From: Microbacterium rhizomatis
GTDB taxonomy: Bacteria; Actinomycetota; Actinomycetes; Actinomycetales; Microbacteriaceae
DNA length: 64,000 nucleotides
Direction of reading: 5' to 3'
Assembly (NCBI RefSeq): GCF_008710745.1
Contig: NZ_VYSA01000003.1
Coordinates: 62,001 to 126,000, forward strand
Shown here: positions 19,605 through 28,561 of the stretch, in pieces
Position numbering within the stretch: the stretch's first letter is position 1
Layout of the letters: every line of letters starts with the position of its first letter
Notes under the pieces: model-generated
Told to the model about the DNA's origin: nothing
Seen by the model: the letters and a program-made list of their open reading frames with translations, nothing else
Database searches by the model: none
Translations under genes and position numbers: made by a program

Positions 19605-20801
19605 GACCTTCGCGTCCTGCCGGGGGATGAAGACCTGCTTGATGATCAGCAGAATGGATGCCGCGACAGGCACCGCGATCAGCGCGCCGAGCAGCCCGAG
19701 GAGCGTGCCACCGATCAGCGCGCCGATGATCACGAGTGATCCCGGGATCGAGATCGCCTTGCTCATCACCCTCGGGGTGATGACGTACGCCTCGATCTGG
19801 ATGTAGATGAAGTAGGCGATCGCGAAGATGAGCGCCGAGAGAGGGCTCGTGAAGAGGGCCAGGACGGATGCCGCGATCCAGTACAGCACCGGACCCACCA
19901 GCGGGATGATCGTGATGGCGAACGCGAGAACGCCCATCAGCAGCGGGTACGGCAGCCCGAGGAACAGGTGCAGCAGGAAGGCCACGATCGAGTTGAAGAA
20001 CGCGAGGATGACCATGCCCATGAGGTAGCCGCCGATCGAGTCGGTGATCTGGTTGGTCATGTCGCGCACCTTGGCCCGGTTGCGGGCCGGTGCGAACTGT
20101 GTCAGCGACTCCTTGATGCCGGGCAGCGTCGCAACGAAATACAGCGTCAGCACGACGATGATGAGGCCCCCCGATACCGCGGTCGCGATGCCCGCGCCCA
20201 CCTTCAGGATTCCCCCCGAGATCGCCGCGATGTTCGACGGGGTGGTGAGGAACTTCTGGACCTCGGTCACGAGGTCGGTGAGTCCTGTCCCGAAGATCCC
20301 TTCCAGCCAGTGGTAGAAGTCCGTCGTCTGGAAGTTCGTGACGGTGGAGGGGATGCTGGTGAAGAACTGCCCCACCTGCGTGATGAACGTCGGGATGACC
20401 AGCACGAGGAGGCCCCCGCCGAGCACGAACAGGATGAAGAAGATGATCACGATCGACCACGTTCGCGACACGTGGTGCCTGCCGAGCATCTTGATGACGG
20501 GATCGAGGCCGAGCGCGGCGAACATCGCGAGGGCGATGTAGATGATGACCGTGGCGATGTTGGTGATCGCGATGCCGAGCAGGATCGCGACGAGTCCACC
20601 CAGGGTCAGGAACAGGCCGACGGCGAACGGACTGTCGAGGCGGGCCCAGAGCGGCTTGCCGCCTCGGTCGGTCGGCAGAGTCGCTTCGGATGCGACGACT
20701 TCGAGCGGCTTCGCGTCTGCCTGCGCGGAGGGGGTGGCCGCATCGGTGCCGGCGCGCGGGTCGGCCGCGAGCGGCTCGGGAGAGGGTGTGCCGTCGGTCA
20801 T
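19602..20801 (-). CDS. AI-2E family (PerM/YdiK) transporter
   Basis: 399 residues from ATG 20801. A soluble, Pro/Ala-rich N-terminus of about 60 residues is followed by eight membrane helices with the family pattern: a long periplasmic loop at about 155-220, LPLxxGVLAFAITIIPLVGPVLYWI, and IEAYVITPRVMSKAISIPGSLV. Members include the E. coli TqsA exporter and Na+/H+ antiporters, so the substrate cannot be named. A -10 box TAGAGT (20808-20813) sits 6 nt before this ATG, which selects it over the GTG at 20807. Confidence 0.88.
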   Translation of the reverse strand: MTDGTPSPEPLAADPRAGTDAATPSAQADAKPLEVVASEATLPTDRGGKPLWARLDSPFAVGLFLTLGGLVAILLGIAITNIATVIIYIALAMFAALGLDPVIKMLGRHHVSRTWSIVIIFFILFVLGGGLLVLVIPTFITQVGQFFTSIPSTVTNFQTTDFYHWLEGIFGTGLTDLVTEVQKFLTTPSNIAAISGGILKVGAGIATAVSGGLIIVVLTLYFVATLPGIKESLTQFAPARNRAKVRDMTNQITDSIGGYLMGMVILAFFNSIVAFLLHLFLGLPYPLLMGVLAFAITIIPLVGPVLYWIAASVLALFTSPLSALIFAIAYFIYIQIEAYVITPRVMSKAISIPGSLVIIGALIGGTLLGLLGALIAVPVAASILLIIKQVFIPRQDAKV

Positions 20802-20944
20802 GGACACACTCTAGGGCTCGACGGCGGGCCAGAACGACGGCTGTCGTTCGATATCGCCCCATGAGGATGACGGGTGTCGTCGGGCCACGTCTCATCGGTA
20901 CCGCGCGGTATCGTCGGAAGCCCCAGCCGGACCGAGGAGGACCG

Positions 20945-21250
20945 ATGGCACAGAATCCTGACAGCGATCCCACATCGACGCTGCTTCGCCTCCGCAGCAG
21001 CATCGACAACATCGACGCGGCGCTCGTCTACATGCTCGCGGAGCGATTCCGCTGTACCCAGCAGGTGGGTGAACTGAAGGCGGAGTATGGGATGCCGGCA
21101 TCCGACCCCGCCCGTGAGCAGCGGCAGATCGAGCGGCTCCGCTCCCTCGCTGCCGAGGCCGATCTCGACCCCGAATTCGCGCAGAAGTGGTTCACCTTCG
21201 TCGTGGCCGAGGTCATCCACCACCACGAGCGCGCCGCAGAGAGCCGCTGA
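20945..21250 (+). CDS. Chorismate mutase
   Basis: 101 residues, an AroQ-type all-helical single-domain mutase converting chorismate to prephenate for phenylalanine and tyrosine. The first helix LLRLRSSIDNIDAALVYMLAERFR and the LKAEYGMPASDPAREQRQIERL segment hold the expected arginine and lysine ligands. The ATG at 20945 follows GAGGAGG, a strong ribosome site. The next gene begins 5 nt after its stop, so the two are probably co-transcribed. Confidence 0.9.
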   Translation: MAQNPDSDPTSTLLRLRSSIDNIDAALVYMLAERFRCTQQVGELKAEYGMPASDPAREQRQIERLRSLAAEADLDPEFAQKWFTFVVAEVIHHHERAAESR

Positions 21251-21255
21251 ACCCC

Positions 21256-22375
21256 ATGCCCAGTGTCTTGCCGATCGGCACCCTGCTCGAGTCCGAAGAC
21301 GCCGCCGTCGCCCATCTGCACGCCGCCAAGTTCAACCGCCACACGTTCTGGTGCGGGCAGAGCGGTTCGGGCAAGACGTACGCGCTCGGCGTCGTGCTGG
21401 AACAGCTCATGCTGCACACGCACCTGCCGCTCGTCATCCTCGATCCCAACTCCGACTTCGTCCGGCTGGGTGAGATCCGTGCGGATGCCTCGACCGAGGC
21501 GAAGGAAGAACTGGCGACGCGCGACATCCGGGTGCTCCGCAGCGGCGACCGCGAGGGCCTGCCGCTGCACGCGCGATTCCTCGACCTTCCGCTCCGCTCC
21601 CGCGCGGCGGTGCTGCAGATCGATCCGGTGTACGACGCCGAAGACTTCAACGTCATGCTGCACATCGAAGACCAGATGCAGGAGATGGTCCGCGGCGGCG
21701 GAGCCGATCGGGTGACCGGGGACGGAGCCCTGGTGAAGTTCCTCCGCGCTTCGGATGATCCTGCCCGTCATCGCCTGGCGACCCGGCTCGAGAACCTCGG
21801 CATCGCCGACTGGGGACCTGTGGTCGTGGGGGCGCGACGGCGTCACGGATGTGATCGATCAGAAGCCCGACGCGACCGTCGTCGATCTCGGCAGCTTCGC
21901 AACGCAGCCCGAGATGCGATCCGCGGCTCTCGCCGTGCTCGATCATCTCTGGCTGCATCGCGAAGACCGCATCCCTCGCCTCATCGTGATCGACGAGGCG
22001 CACAACCTGTGCAGCCCCGAGCCCGAGACTCCGCTCCAGCGGCTCCTGACCGAGCGGATCGTGCAGATCGCCGCCGAGGGGCGCAAGTACGGCCTGTGGC
22101 TGCTGCTTTCCACCCAGCGGCCCTCGAAGGTGCACCCGAACGCCCTCTCGCAGTGCGACAATCTCGCTCTCATGCGCATGAGCTCGACGCGGGATCTCGA
22201 CGAGCTCGGGTCGGTGTTCGGCTACGCACCGGCCTCTCTCCTCGAGCGCTCACCGGGGTTCGCACAGGGTCAGGCGCTGTTCGCGGGCGGCTTCGTCAAT
22301 GCCCCGGTGATCGTGCAGATGGGCGGCAGGCTCACGCACGAGGGCGGCATCGACGTCAGCGTGCCGCTGCGCTGA
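21256..22375 (+). pseudogene. HerA-type/DUF87 ATPase, interrupted by a frameshift
   Basis: Two frames together give one protein of about 372 residues. The first runs from ATG 21256 and holds Walker A GQSGSGKT (about 34-41) and LVILDPNSDFVRLG. The second frame, up to the stop at 22375, holds the Walker B strand LIVIDEAHNL, LLSTQRPSKVHPNALSQCDN and the arginine-finger region. The frame must change between about 21812 and 21832; removing one G from either GGGG at 21812-21815 or GGGGG at 21828-21832 restores one frame. HerA-like ATPases translocate DNA or act in conflict systems, but the partner nuclease NurA is not present. Both halves are well preserved, so this is a sequencing slip or a very recent mutation. 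Confidence 0.8.
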
Positions 22376-22390
22376 CCCGAGGCATCCCGG

Positions 22391-23077
22391 TCAGGGGATC
22401 GCGCGGCGGAGAGTGAGGAACGACGATGCCGCCAGCACGGCGATCAGGAGCATGCCCCAGAGGGTGAGCCCCAGCGCGCCCTGCGCGCCGATCCAGCTGA
22501 ACACCCGGGCCCACGCGTCGGCCAGTCCGGTGAGCCACATCAGTGCTACCAGCACGGCACCGAGCCCGACGAGCACGATCGTGAGCACGAGCGGGCCGCC
22601 GCGCTTGTAGATCGTCGCGCCCCAGAAGCCCGCGACGAACAGCAGCATCGCGATCGCGAAGTACGCGAGCCACGCCGCCCACCAGCCCGCCTCCCAGAGC
22701 CAGCCGAGGTAGAAGAAGTACCCGTTCATGCCGTACCCGTTTGTCGCCTGCTCGGCGAAACCGCCGATCACGAAGATCGACGCGAGGATGCCCGAGGTCA
22801 ACGCCGCGGTGAGCAGAGTGCCGAGGTAGAACTCGCGGCGCGTCACGCTCAGCGCCTGCGAGAACGGGAACGAGAGGGTGAGCGCCTGGACCCCCACGAA
22901 CATGAAGTACCACAGCGGCGCCTGGGCTCCGCCGCCGTACTTCGCGCCGTCGTAGGGGATCATGCTGAAGACCACGAGCGTCAGCACCCATGACCCGGCG
23001 AGGATCAGGAGCGGCACCCAGATGTACGTCTGCCGGTTGACCAGCTGCAGCCGGACGACGTTGAGCGTACGACTCAT
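22391..23077 (-). CDS. ABC transporter permease
   Basis: 228 residues with six predicted membrane helices and no large soluble domain. It is paired with the ATPase encoded immediately upstream, whose stop overlaps this ATG (ATGA). The layout GntR(YtrA type)-ATPase-permease matches Gram-positive exporters such as the Ytr system, where substrate identity is often unknown. No substrate can be assigned here. Confidence 0.85.
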   Translation of the reverse strand: MSRTLNVVRLQLVNRQTYIWVPLLILAGSWVLTLVVFSMIPYDGAKYGGGAQAPLWYFMFVGVQALTLSFPFSQALSVTRREFYLGTLLTAALTSGILASIFVIGGFAEQATNGYGMNGYFFYLGWLWEAGWWAAWLAYFAIAMLLFVAGFWGATIYKRGGPLVLTIVLVGLGAVLVALMWLTGLADAWARVFSWIGAQGALGLTLWGMLLIAVLAASSFLTLRRAIP

Positions 23078-24006
23078 CGGGAGACCTCCTCGGTCGTGGT
23101 GCCTGCGGGTGGAGCGAAGTCTGCGGATGTTCCGCCGGCGTGCTGCGTGAGCCGCACGATGAGCTGCTGGAGAGACACTGGTGCGATCTCGAGGCCGGCG
23201 GCGGCCAGTCGTGCCCGGTCTTCCTGGGTGAGAGCACCGAGCACGGTGACCGACGACACATGACCGAGCGACTCGCGGTGGATGATCTCGCGGCCCGCGA
23301 CGAATGCGTCGACGGCAGCCGAGTCGCCCACGATCGTTGACGCGCGGTCGCGCACATCGTCGGTCGGCTCGTCGAGAAGGATGCTGCCGCGATCGATCAC
23401 GAGGACGCGCTCGATGAGGTTCGCGACCTCGTCGATGAGGTGGCTCGAGAGGATCACCGTGCGCGGATGCTCGGTGTAGTCCTCGAGCAGCCTGTCGTAG
23501 AAGATCTGGCGCGCGACAGCATCCAGACCCAGGTACGGCTCGTCGAAGAAGGTGATCTCGGCGCGCGAGGCCAGGCCGATGATGACGCCGACCGCAGAAA
23601 GCTGCCCGCGCGACAGCTTCTTGATGCGCCGCGTGAGGGGCAGTTGGAACTCGGCGATCAGCTCTTTGGCGAGCGCTTCGTTCCAGTTCGGGAAGAACAG
23701 GCTCGCCGCGCGGAACGCGTGCAGGGGCTTCGAGTCGTCCGGATACTTCTGCCCTTCGCGCACGAAGCACATCCGGCTGAGCACGCGGGCGTTCTCGTAC
23801 GGATGCTCGCCGAAGATGCGCACGTCGCCCGCGGTCGCGAAGTTCTGCGCGGTGAGGATCGACATGATCGTCGTCTTGCCCGCGCCGTTGCGGCCGAGCA
23901 GCCCATAGATGGTGTCCTTCTCGATCGAGAAGGACACGTCGTCCACGGCGCGTACGTCGCGATAGGTCTTGACGAGGTTCCGCACCTCGATCACCGTCTC
24001 GGTCAT
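23074..24006 (-). CDS. ABC transporter ATP-binding protein
   Basis: 310 residues. Walker A GRNGAGKTT is at 38-46, the signature is LSRGQ (the usual LSGGQ with Arg), Walker B is ITFFDEPYLGLD and the switch histidine is in ILSSHLIDEV. The C-terminal 90 residues are a divergent domain typical of drug or peptide export ATPases. It overlaps the GntR gene upstream and the permease downstream by 4 bp each, forming a three-gene operon. Confidence 0.93.
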   Translation of the reverse strand: MTETVIEVRNLVKTYRDVRAVDDVSFSIEKDTIYGLLGRNGAGKTTIMSILTAQNFATAGDVRIFGEHPYENARVLSRMCFVREGQKYPDDSKPLHAFRAASLFFPNWNEALAKELIAEFQLPLTRRIKKLSRGQLSAVGVIIGLASRAEITFFDEPYLGLDAVARQIFYDRLLEDYTEHPRTVILSSHLIDEVANLIERVLVIDRGSILLDEPTDDVRDRASTIVGDSAAVDAFVAGREIIHRESLGHVSSVTVLGALTQEDRARLAAAGLEIAPVSLQQLIVRLTQHAGGTSADFAPPAGTTTEEVSR

Positions 24007-24401
24007 CGCGTGGTCCCTTCGGTGGATGCCGCATCCGCCCGCGCGAAGCGTTCCTGGATGAGGCGGCTGATGTCGTCGGGGGCGAGCCCGAGCTTGCGCG
24101 CCTCGCCGAGCAGCGGCTCGACGAAGCGGTCGGCGAATGCCGTGCGGCGCTCGGCCAGGAGGCGTTCGCGCGCGCCCTCGGCGACGAACATGCCGATGCC
24201 ACGGCGCTTGTAGATCACACCCTTGTCGACGAGCACGGCGACCCCTTTCGCGGCGGTGGCGGGGTTGATGCGATAGAACGCGGCCAGCTCGTTCGTGGAC
24301 GGTGCCTGGCCCTCTTCGGGCAGGCTGCCGTCGACGATCGAATCTTCGACGCTCTCCGCGATCTGCAGGAAGAGCGCACGTCCTTCTTCGATCACATCCA
24401 C
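24003..24401 (-). CDS. GntR family regulator, YtrA subfamily
   Basis: 132 residues: a winged helix (LFLQIAESVEDSIVDGSLPEEGQAPSTNELAAFYRINPATAAKGVAVL is the family pattern, quoted in parts) and a short C-terminal dimer helix, the YtrA layout. Such regulators usually repress their own ABC operon. The start is GTG 24401; GTG 24395 is an alternative. A palindrome just upstream is the likely operator. Confidence 0.88.
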   Translation of the reverse strand: MDVIEEGRALFLQIAESVEDSIVDGSLPEEGQAPSTNELAAFYRINPATAAKGVAVLVDKGVIYKRRGIGMFVAEGARERLLAERRTAFADRFVEPLLGEARKLGLAPDDISRLIQERFARADAASTEGTTR

Positions 24402-24411
24402 CTCGTTCTTT

Positions 24412-24435
24412 GGTTACTTACTCAACTAACTAACC
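24412..24435. promoter_or_regulatory. Putative GntR (YtrA-type) operator
   Basis: A 24-bp AT-rich palindrome with outer arms GGTTACTTA and TAACTAACC-like sequence (pattern GGTTA.TTA.T....A.TAA.TAACC), 10 bp upstream of the GntR start. Its low GC stands out from the surroundings and its place fits autorepression. Confidence 0.6.
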
Positions 24436-24481
24436 ACAGAACCCGCGCAACCGCAACAGATACTTCAGCGCTGTACCTCGT

Positions 24482-25558
24482 CTATGCGCCGGCGACGTCC
24501 GCCTTCGCGCGCTCCCGCGCATCCGCAAGGCGCATCCCAGAGATCAGACCGGGGATGCCGCGACCACCCTGCGTCGCGAAGAACGCGATGAGCGTGATCA
24601 CGCCGAAGACGCTCGCGCAGAGGTTCCATGGCTCGGGAAGCAGGGTGAGCAGCGCGTAGCCGCTCACTCCGCCGATCCACCGCAGGACCTGGGCCAGCCA
24701 CGACGGCGCTGGGCCACCCCCGTAGCGGAGCTGCACCGCGAGATCGCCGAGCGAGCGGCCCGTTGCCAGCACGAGGATGAGCCACACCGCCGCCGGCAGC
24801 ACGGTGGCGGCGGTGCCGGCGATGTCTCCTGTCAACACCTCGTCGTGGGCGCCGACGACGAATTCGAGCCAGAGCTGGATCGTGACGCCGATGATCAGCG
24901 AGGTCAGTCCGAAGGCGACGGTGTCGCACAGCATCCCGAGCGCCCGTCGTCCGCGCGTGACCGGGCGGGGGTCGTCGGCGCCCGCGAGCACGCCTGACCC
25001 GCGGAGGCGGCGCGGCACCACGAGTGAGAGCACCGAGCCGACGAGCGCACCGAGCGTGTTGGTGAGCATGTCGTCGACGTCGAAGACGCGGTAGGCGCAG
25101 GGGTACAGCGTCCAGACGCCGGTCACCTGCGTGGTTTCGATGAACACCGATACGGCGAAGCCGACGAGGGTGGCTACGACGATCCCGCGCCCGCCGAGCA
25201 CGCGGACGAAGAAGCCCAGCGGCACGAACAGCAGCACGTTGAGGAGCAGCTGCAGAACGCCGGGGTCGGTGAGCGCGTTACCCGGGCGCCGTATCGCCCC
25301 CTGAATGTCGCCGACGAATGCCCACACGTCGAGATTCGCCCCGGCGCAGCGGATCGCGTCGGGGTCGGGAAGGGAGAGGAGCGTGTACGTCCAGATCGCC
25401 ATGAAGTAGACGAGGGCGGCGGCCCACAGCGTGAGGCGTCCGAGCGTGAGTCCCCCGCGGCGCCGGTAGCTGATCGCGACGAACGGCACGAACAGGATGA
25501 GGCCGGCGAGACCGCCGAGCACGATCGCCACCGCGCCGAGACCGAGCTGATCGTGCAC
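24482..25558 (-). CDS. VanZ-RDD fusion membrane protein
   Basis: 358 residues. The N-terminal half (about 1-190) is a VanZ domain with four or five helices and LLNVLLFVPLGFFVRVLGG plus a conserved FIETTQ and DVDDMLTNTLGA. The C-terminal half (about 205-345) is an RDD-type membrane domain (LGMLCDTVAFGLTSLIIG, RSLGDLAVQLRYG, QGGRGIPGLISGMRL). VanZ proteins are linked to glycopeptide resistance; the RDD role is unclear. It is divergent from the next gene. Confidence 0.85.
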   Translation of the reverse strand: MHDQLGLGAVAIVLGGLAGLILFVPFVAISYRRRGGLTLGRLTLWAAALVYFMAIWTYTLLSLPDPDAIRCAGANLDVWAFVGDIQGAIRRPGNALTDPGVLQLLLNVLLFVPLGFFVRVLGGRGIVVATLVGFAVSVFIETTQVTGVWTLYPCAYRVFDVDDMLTNTLGALVGSVLSLVVPRRLRGSGVLAGADDPRPVTRGRRALGMLCDTVAFGLTSLIIGVTIQLWLEFVVGAHDEVLTGDIAGTAATVLPAAVWLILVLATGRSLGDLAVQLRYGGGPAPSWLAQVLRWIGGVSGYALLTLLPEPWNLCASVFGVITLIAFFATQGGRGIPGLISGMRLADARERAKADVAGA

Positions 25559-25590
25559 GGGAGAATTCTTTCAGGTGATATCTTCGGGCC

Positions 25591-25923
25591 GTGAGCCTGG
25601 GGGGACGAGACACCGCGAGCGGCCCCTTCGTCGTGACCCTCGTCGCCGACATGCCCGTCACGAAGCTCGACGCGCTCGAGGTCATCGCATTCGTCTCGGA
25701 CGGTGGCGTCGAGCACGCCGGCACCGCGTTCCCCCGCGTTCCCGTCGGCCCGAACGCATGGGCGGAAGTCCAGATCCCGCGCTTCGCCGATCCACCTCCC
25801 GTCGCCATCGACGTGTGTTCGGATGCCTCGATCGAGGTCGCCCGGGTGGCGGCCGCCCGTCTCACCGCCGCCCTCGAGCGTGTCGGCTGGACGATGCGCG
25901 CTCCGCGAGCCGACGAGATCTGA
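25591..25923 (+). CDS. Conserved hypothetical protein
   Basis: 110 residues, no membrane helix or signal peptide. The pattern of alternating strands and two helices (VVTLVADMPVTKLDALEVIAF... SIEVARVAAARLTAALERVGW) suggests a small alpha/beta fold. I do not recognise a family. The start GTG is supported by a -10 box TATCTT (25579-25584) exactly 6 nt upstream, so the transcript is probably leaderless. Confidence 0.65.
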   Translation: MSLGGRDTASGPFVVTLVADMPVTKLDALEVIAFVSDGGVEHAGTAFPRVPVGPNAWAEVQIPRFADPPPVAIDVCSDASIEVARVAAARLTAALERVGWTMRAPRADEI

Positions 25924-26220
25924 CCCCCCGCCGCCGCGGCGCACCGAGTCGCATCCCTCCCTTCTGCGGCTCACGCCACCTCGTCCTGCCGAACCACCCC
26001 GCTACTTTCGAATCACCCCTCTGCCGAGGCGGTATGGAGGGGTGGCTCGGAGATACGAGGGTGGTTCGGCGGACAGGGAGCGTTCGGGTAGTCCCCCTAC
26101 ATTTCTCGGGGATATTGTCGTAATCGGGCATCGCCGTTCGTGGATCAGGTGTGCGGCCCGATCGGGTCGCCGCCGGCGAGGAGCACGACACGGCCCTCGT
26201 CCCGACGTGAGGAGACGACA
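25924..26220. other. Intergenic region, 297 bp
   Basis: This holds the promoter region for the YCII/sigma pair. It contains several short G-rich direct motifs (GGTGG, GGGTGG) but no gene or clear hairpin that I can support. Confidence 0.4.
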
Positions 26221-26607
26221 ATGCCGAAATATCTGATCGCATTCAACGACGAGTGGGTTCCTGCGCACACGCCCGAGCAGTTGCGGAGCAAGAGCGAAGC
26301 GTCGAAGGCCGTGCTCGATGACATGCAGGCCGCGGGGGTGTTCCTGTTCGCCGATGGCGGGATCGATGCCTCGACCGCGGTGTTCAGCGTCGTGAACAAG
26401 GGCGGTGAGCCGGTGTTCACGGATGGGCCCTTCGTCGAGACGAAGGAGCATCTCGGCGGATTCACCGTCGTGGAGGTGGCGGACGATGACGCTGCGCGCT
26501 ACTGGGCCGGGCGCCTCGCCGTCTCGCTCGACTGGCCGCAGGAGGTGCATCGCTTCCCCTCCGGCGTGGACGAGATCGTCGAGCGCCAGGCGCCTGCGAG
26601 TGAGTGA
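26221..26607 (+). CDS. YCII/DGPF-domain protein
   Basis: 128 residues with the family signature TDGPFVETKEHLGGF in the middle and a ferredoxin-like pattern. DGPF proteins are commonly encoded next to ECF42-type sigma factors, as here (the sigma gene starts 33 bp downstream). Their biochemical role is unclear. ATG 26221 follows GAGGAG at about 6 nt. Confidence 0.9.
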   Translation: MPKYLIAFNDEWVPAHTPEQLRSKSEASKAVLDDMQAAGVFLFADGGIDASTAVFSVVNKGGEPVFTDGPFVETKEHLGGFTVVEVADDDAARYWAGRLAVSLDWPQEVHRFPSGVDEIVERQAPASE

Positions 26608-26640
26608 CATGACGGCATCCGTCGAGGTACTGCGGGGGTC

Positions 26641-27885
26641 GTGACCGCTTCCCCGGTCGACGACGCGATCACCCGTGCCCATCACGAAGAGTGGGCACGG
26701 GTGGTCGCGGGCCTCGCCCGCCGCTTCGGTGACCTCGATCTCGCAGAGGATGCTGCGGCCGAGGCGTACGCCGCCGCGGTGGAACGGTGGCCGCGCGACG
26801 GCGTGCCTCCGAACCCCGGCGCGTGGCTCACCACGACCGCGACGCGAAAGGCGATCGACCGGTTGCGCCGCGAGTCTCATCGGCACGACAAACACCGAGC
26901 AGCCCTGATAATGTCCGACGACACTCCTCACGAACCGACCGGCCCGGTCGAGGACGACCGGCTCCGGCTGATTTTCATCTGTTGCCACCCCGCCCTCCCG
27001 ATGGAGGCGAGGGTCGCCCTGACTCTGCGGCTGCTCGGCGGCCTCTCCGTCGCAGAGATCGCCCGCGGCTTCCTCGTGCCCGAGACGACGATGGCGAGGC
27101 GCATCACGCGCGCGAAGGCGAAGATCAAGGCTGAACGGATCTCCTTTCGGGTGCCGCTGGAGACCGACCTCCGCGAACGGCTGGGCAGTGTGCTCGCTGT
27201 GATCTACCTCGTCTTCAACGAGGGGTACCTGGCCACGGCGGGCGAGGATTCGGTGCGCGCAGAACTGACCGACGAGGCGATCCGCCTGGCCCGCCTGCTG
27301 CACGCTCTTCTTCCCGAGGAGGGCGAGGTGACGGGCATCCTCGCCCTCATGCTTCTCTCGGATGCTCGCCGCGCTGCCCGCGTGTCGCACTCCGGCGAGC
27401 TCGTCACTCTGGAAGAGCAGGATCGTGGCGCGTGGAACCGTACGCAGATCGTCGAGGGTCACGCTCTCGTGCGGGAGCGGATCGCCGCCGTCGCCGCCGG
27501 TGCGAACCCGCCCGGCAGGTACCAGCTCCTCGCTGCGATCAACGCGGTCCATACGGATGCCCCGTCCGCACGCGACACCGACTGGTCGCAGATCGTCGCT
27601 CTCTATGACCGGTTGACTGCGACGGATCCGTCGCCGATCGTGCGCCTGAACCGGGCGATCGCGGTCGCGGAGGTGGACGGGCCCGACGTTGCGCTCGCCG
27701 AGATCGACCGACTCGACGTGACCCTCGACGGGTATCACGCCTACCACGCCGCACGCGCCGACCTCTTACGGCGGGTCGGGCGGAGCGGCGAATCGCGAAC
27801 CGCCTACGACCGGGCGATCGAACTCGCGGGCAACCCCGCCGAGCGCGCCTACCTCACCCGTCGTCGCGACCAGCTTGGCGGGTGA
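26641..27885 (+). CDS. ECF sigma factor with C-terminal TPR-like domain (ECF42 type)
   Basis: 414 residues. Region 2 (about 12-75, DLAEDAAAEAYAAAVERWP) and region 4 (about 115-165, LRLLGGLSVAEIARGFLVPETTMARRITRAKAKI) are separated by a short linker. The C-terminal 240 residues form a helical domain with TPR-like helices (VALAEIDRLD, ARADLLRRVGRSGESRTAYDRAIEL) typical of the ECF42 group, which lacks a normal anti-sigma factor. Regulation through the partner DGPF protein or the TPR domain is known in outline only. One TTA codon is present near the end. Confidence 0.9.
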   Translation: MTASPVDDAITRAHHEEWARVVAGLARRFGDLDLAEDAAAEAYAAAVERWPRDGVPPNPGAWLTTTATRKAIDRLRRESHRHDKHRAALIMSDDTPHEPTGPVEDDRLRLIFICCHPALPMEARVALTLRLLGGLSVAEIARGFLVPETTMARRITRAKAKIKAERISFRVPLETDLRERLGSVLAVIYLVFNEGYLATAGEDSVRAELTDEAIRLARLLHALLPEEGEVTGILALMLLSDARRAARVSHSGELVTLEEQDRGAWNRTQIVEGHALVRERIAAVAAGANPPGRYQLLAAINAVHTDAPSARDTDWSQIVALYDRLTATDPSPIVRLNRAIAVAEVDGPDVALAEIDRLDVTLDGYHAYHAARADLLRRVGRSGESRTAYDRAIELAGNPAERAYLTRRRDQLGG

Positions 27886-27901
27886 CCCGGCGCTCGGGTA
27901 T

Positions 27902-28138
27902 TCATTGGCGACGGGAGGGGAGCTTCTTTTGTAGCGCTGCCGCCCATGCCAGCAGGGCAACAGTCGTCAGGAGGGCCACAACGATCAGAGGCGGAACGAA
28001 AGCGGGAACGGGTTCGTTTGCGTTCGCCACGAGGAGCATCTGAAAGGCGATGACGCCGCCTGTGGCCGAAGCGATCATCGCACCGATCGTCACGATGGCG
28101 ATGTTGATCCGGGGTTTCATCTGCTTCACACTCGCCAT
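27902..28138 (-). CDS. Small two-helix membrane protein
   Basis: 78 residues from ATG 28138 (or GTG 28141). Two hydrophobic segments (about 12-38 and 47-68) with a short loop, and a basic tail. No family recognised. It is convergent with the sigma factor gene, with 16 bp between stops. Confidence 0.55.
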   Translation of the reverse strand: MASVKQMKPRINIAIVTIGAMIASATGGVIAFQMLLVANANEPVPAFVPPLIVVALLTTVALLAWAAALQKKLPSRRQ

Positions 28139-28303
28139 CACTGGCCCCAGCAGGACATGCCCATGACGCCCACGGCGGCTCCAACGATGTTCTCCGCTGA
28201 TGTGATTGTCCAGCCAACGGCGGCGAGCACCGTTGCGAAGCGGTTCTCATCTTGGCCGTGTGGGGGTCCGCAGTCGTGGCCGTCACCCACCGTCGGCGCG
28301 CGA

Positions 28304-28561
28304 TCAGCGGTCGTATACGTCGCGGCGGTGGCCGAGCGTGATCACCGCGACGATGAGGATGTCGTCATCGATCGTGTAGATGATGCGGTAGTCGCCGATG
28401 CGTACGCGCAGACCCGGACGCCCTTGGAGTGCTCGTGCGCCGGGCGGGCGCGGGTCTTCGCCGAGGAGTGCGATCGCCCCACGGATTCGGTCGCGATCCT
28501 GATGATCGATTCGCTTCAGCGCCCGAACCGCGGCTGGGCGCAGTTCGACCCGATACGTCAT
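28304..28561 (-). CDS. RelE/ParE-family toxin
   Basis: 85 residues. YRVELRPAAVRALKRID, the basic centre RALQGRPGLRVRIGDYRIIYTIDDD and the closing VITLGHRRDVYDR are the standard RelE fold and catalytic region (Arg and Tyr). Such toxins cleave mRNA on the ribosome. It overlaps the upstream antitoxin gene by 4 bp. Confidence 0.92.
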   Translation of the reverse strand: MTYRVELRPAAVRALKRIDHQDRDRIRGAIALLGEDPRPPGARALQGRPGLRVRIGDYRIIYTIDDDILIVAVITLGHRRDVYDR

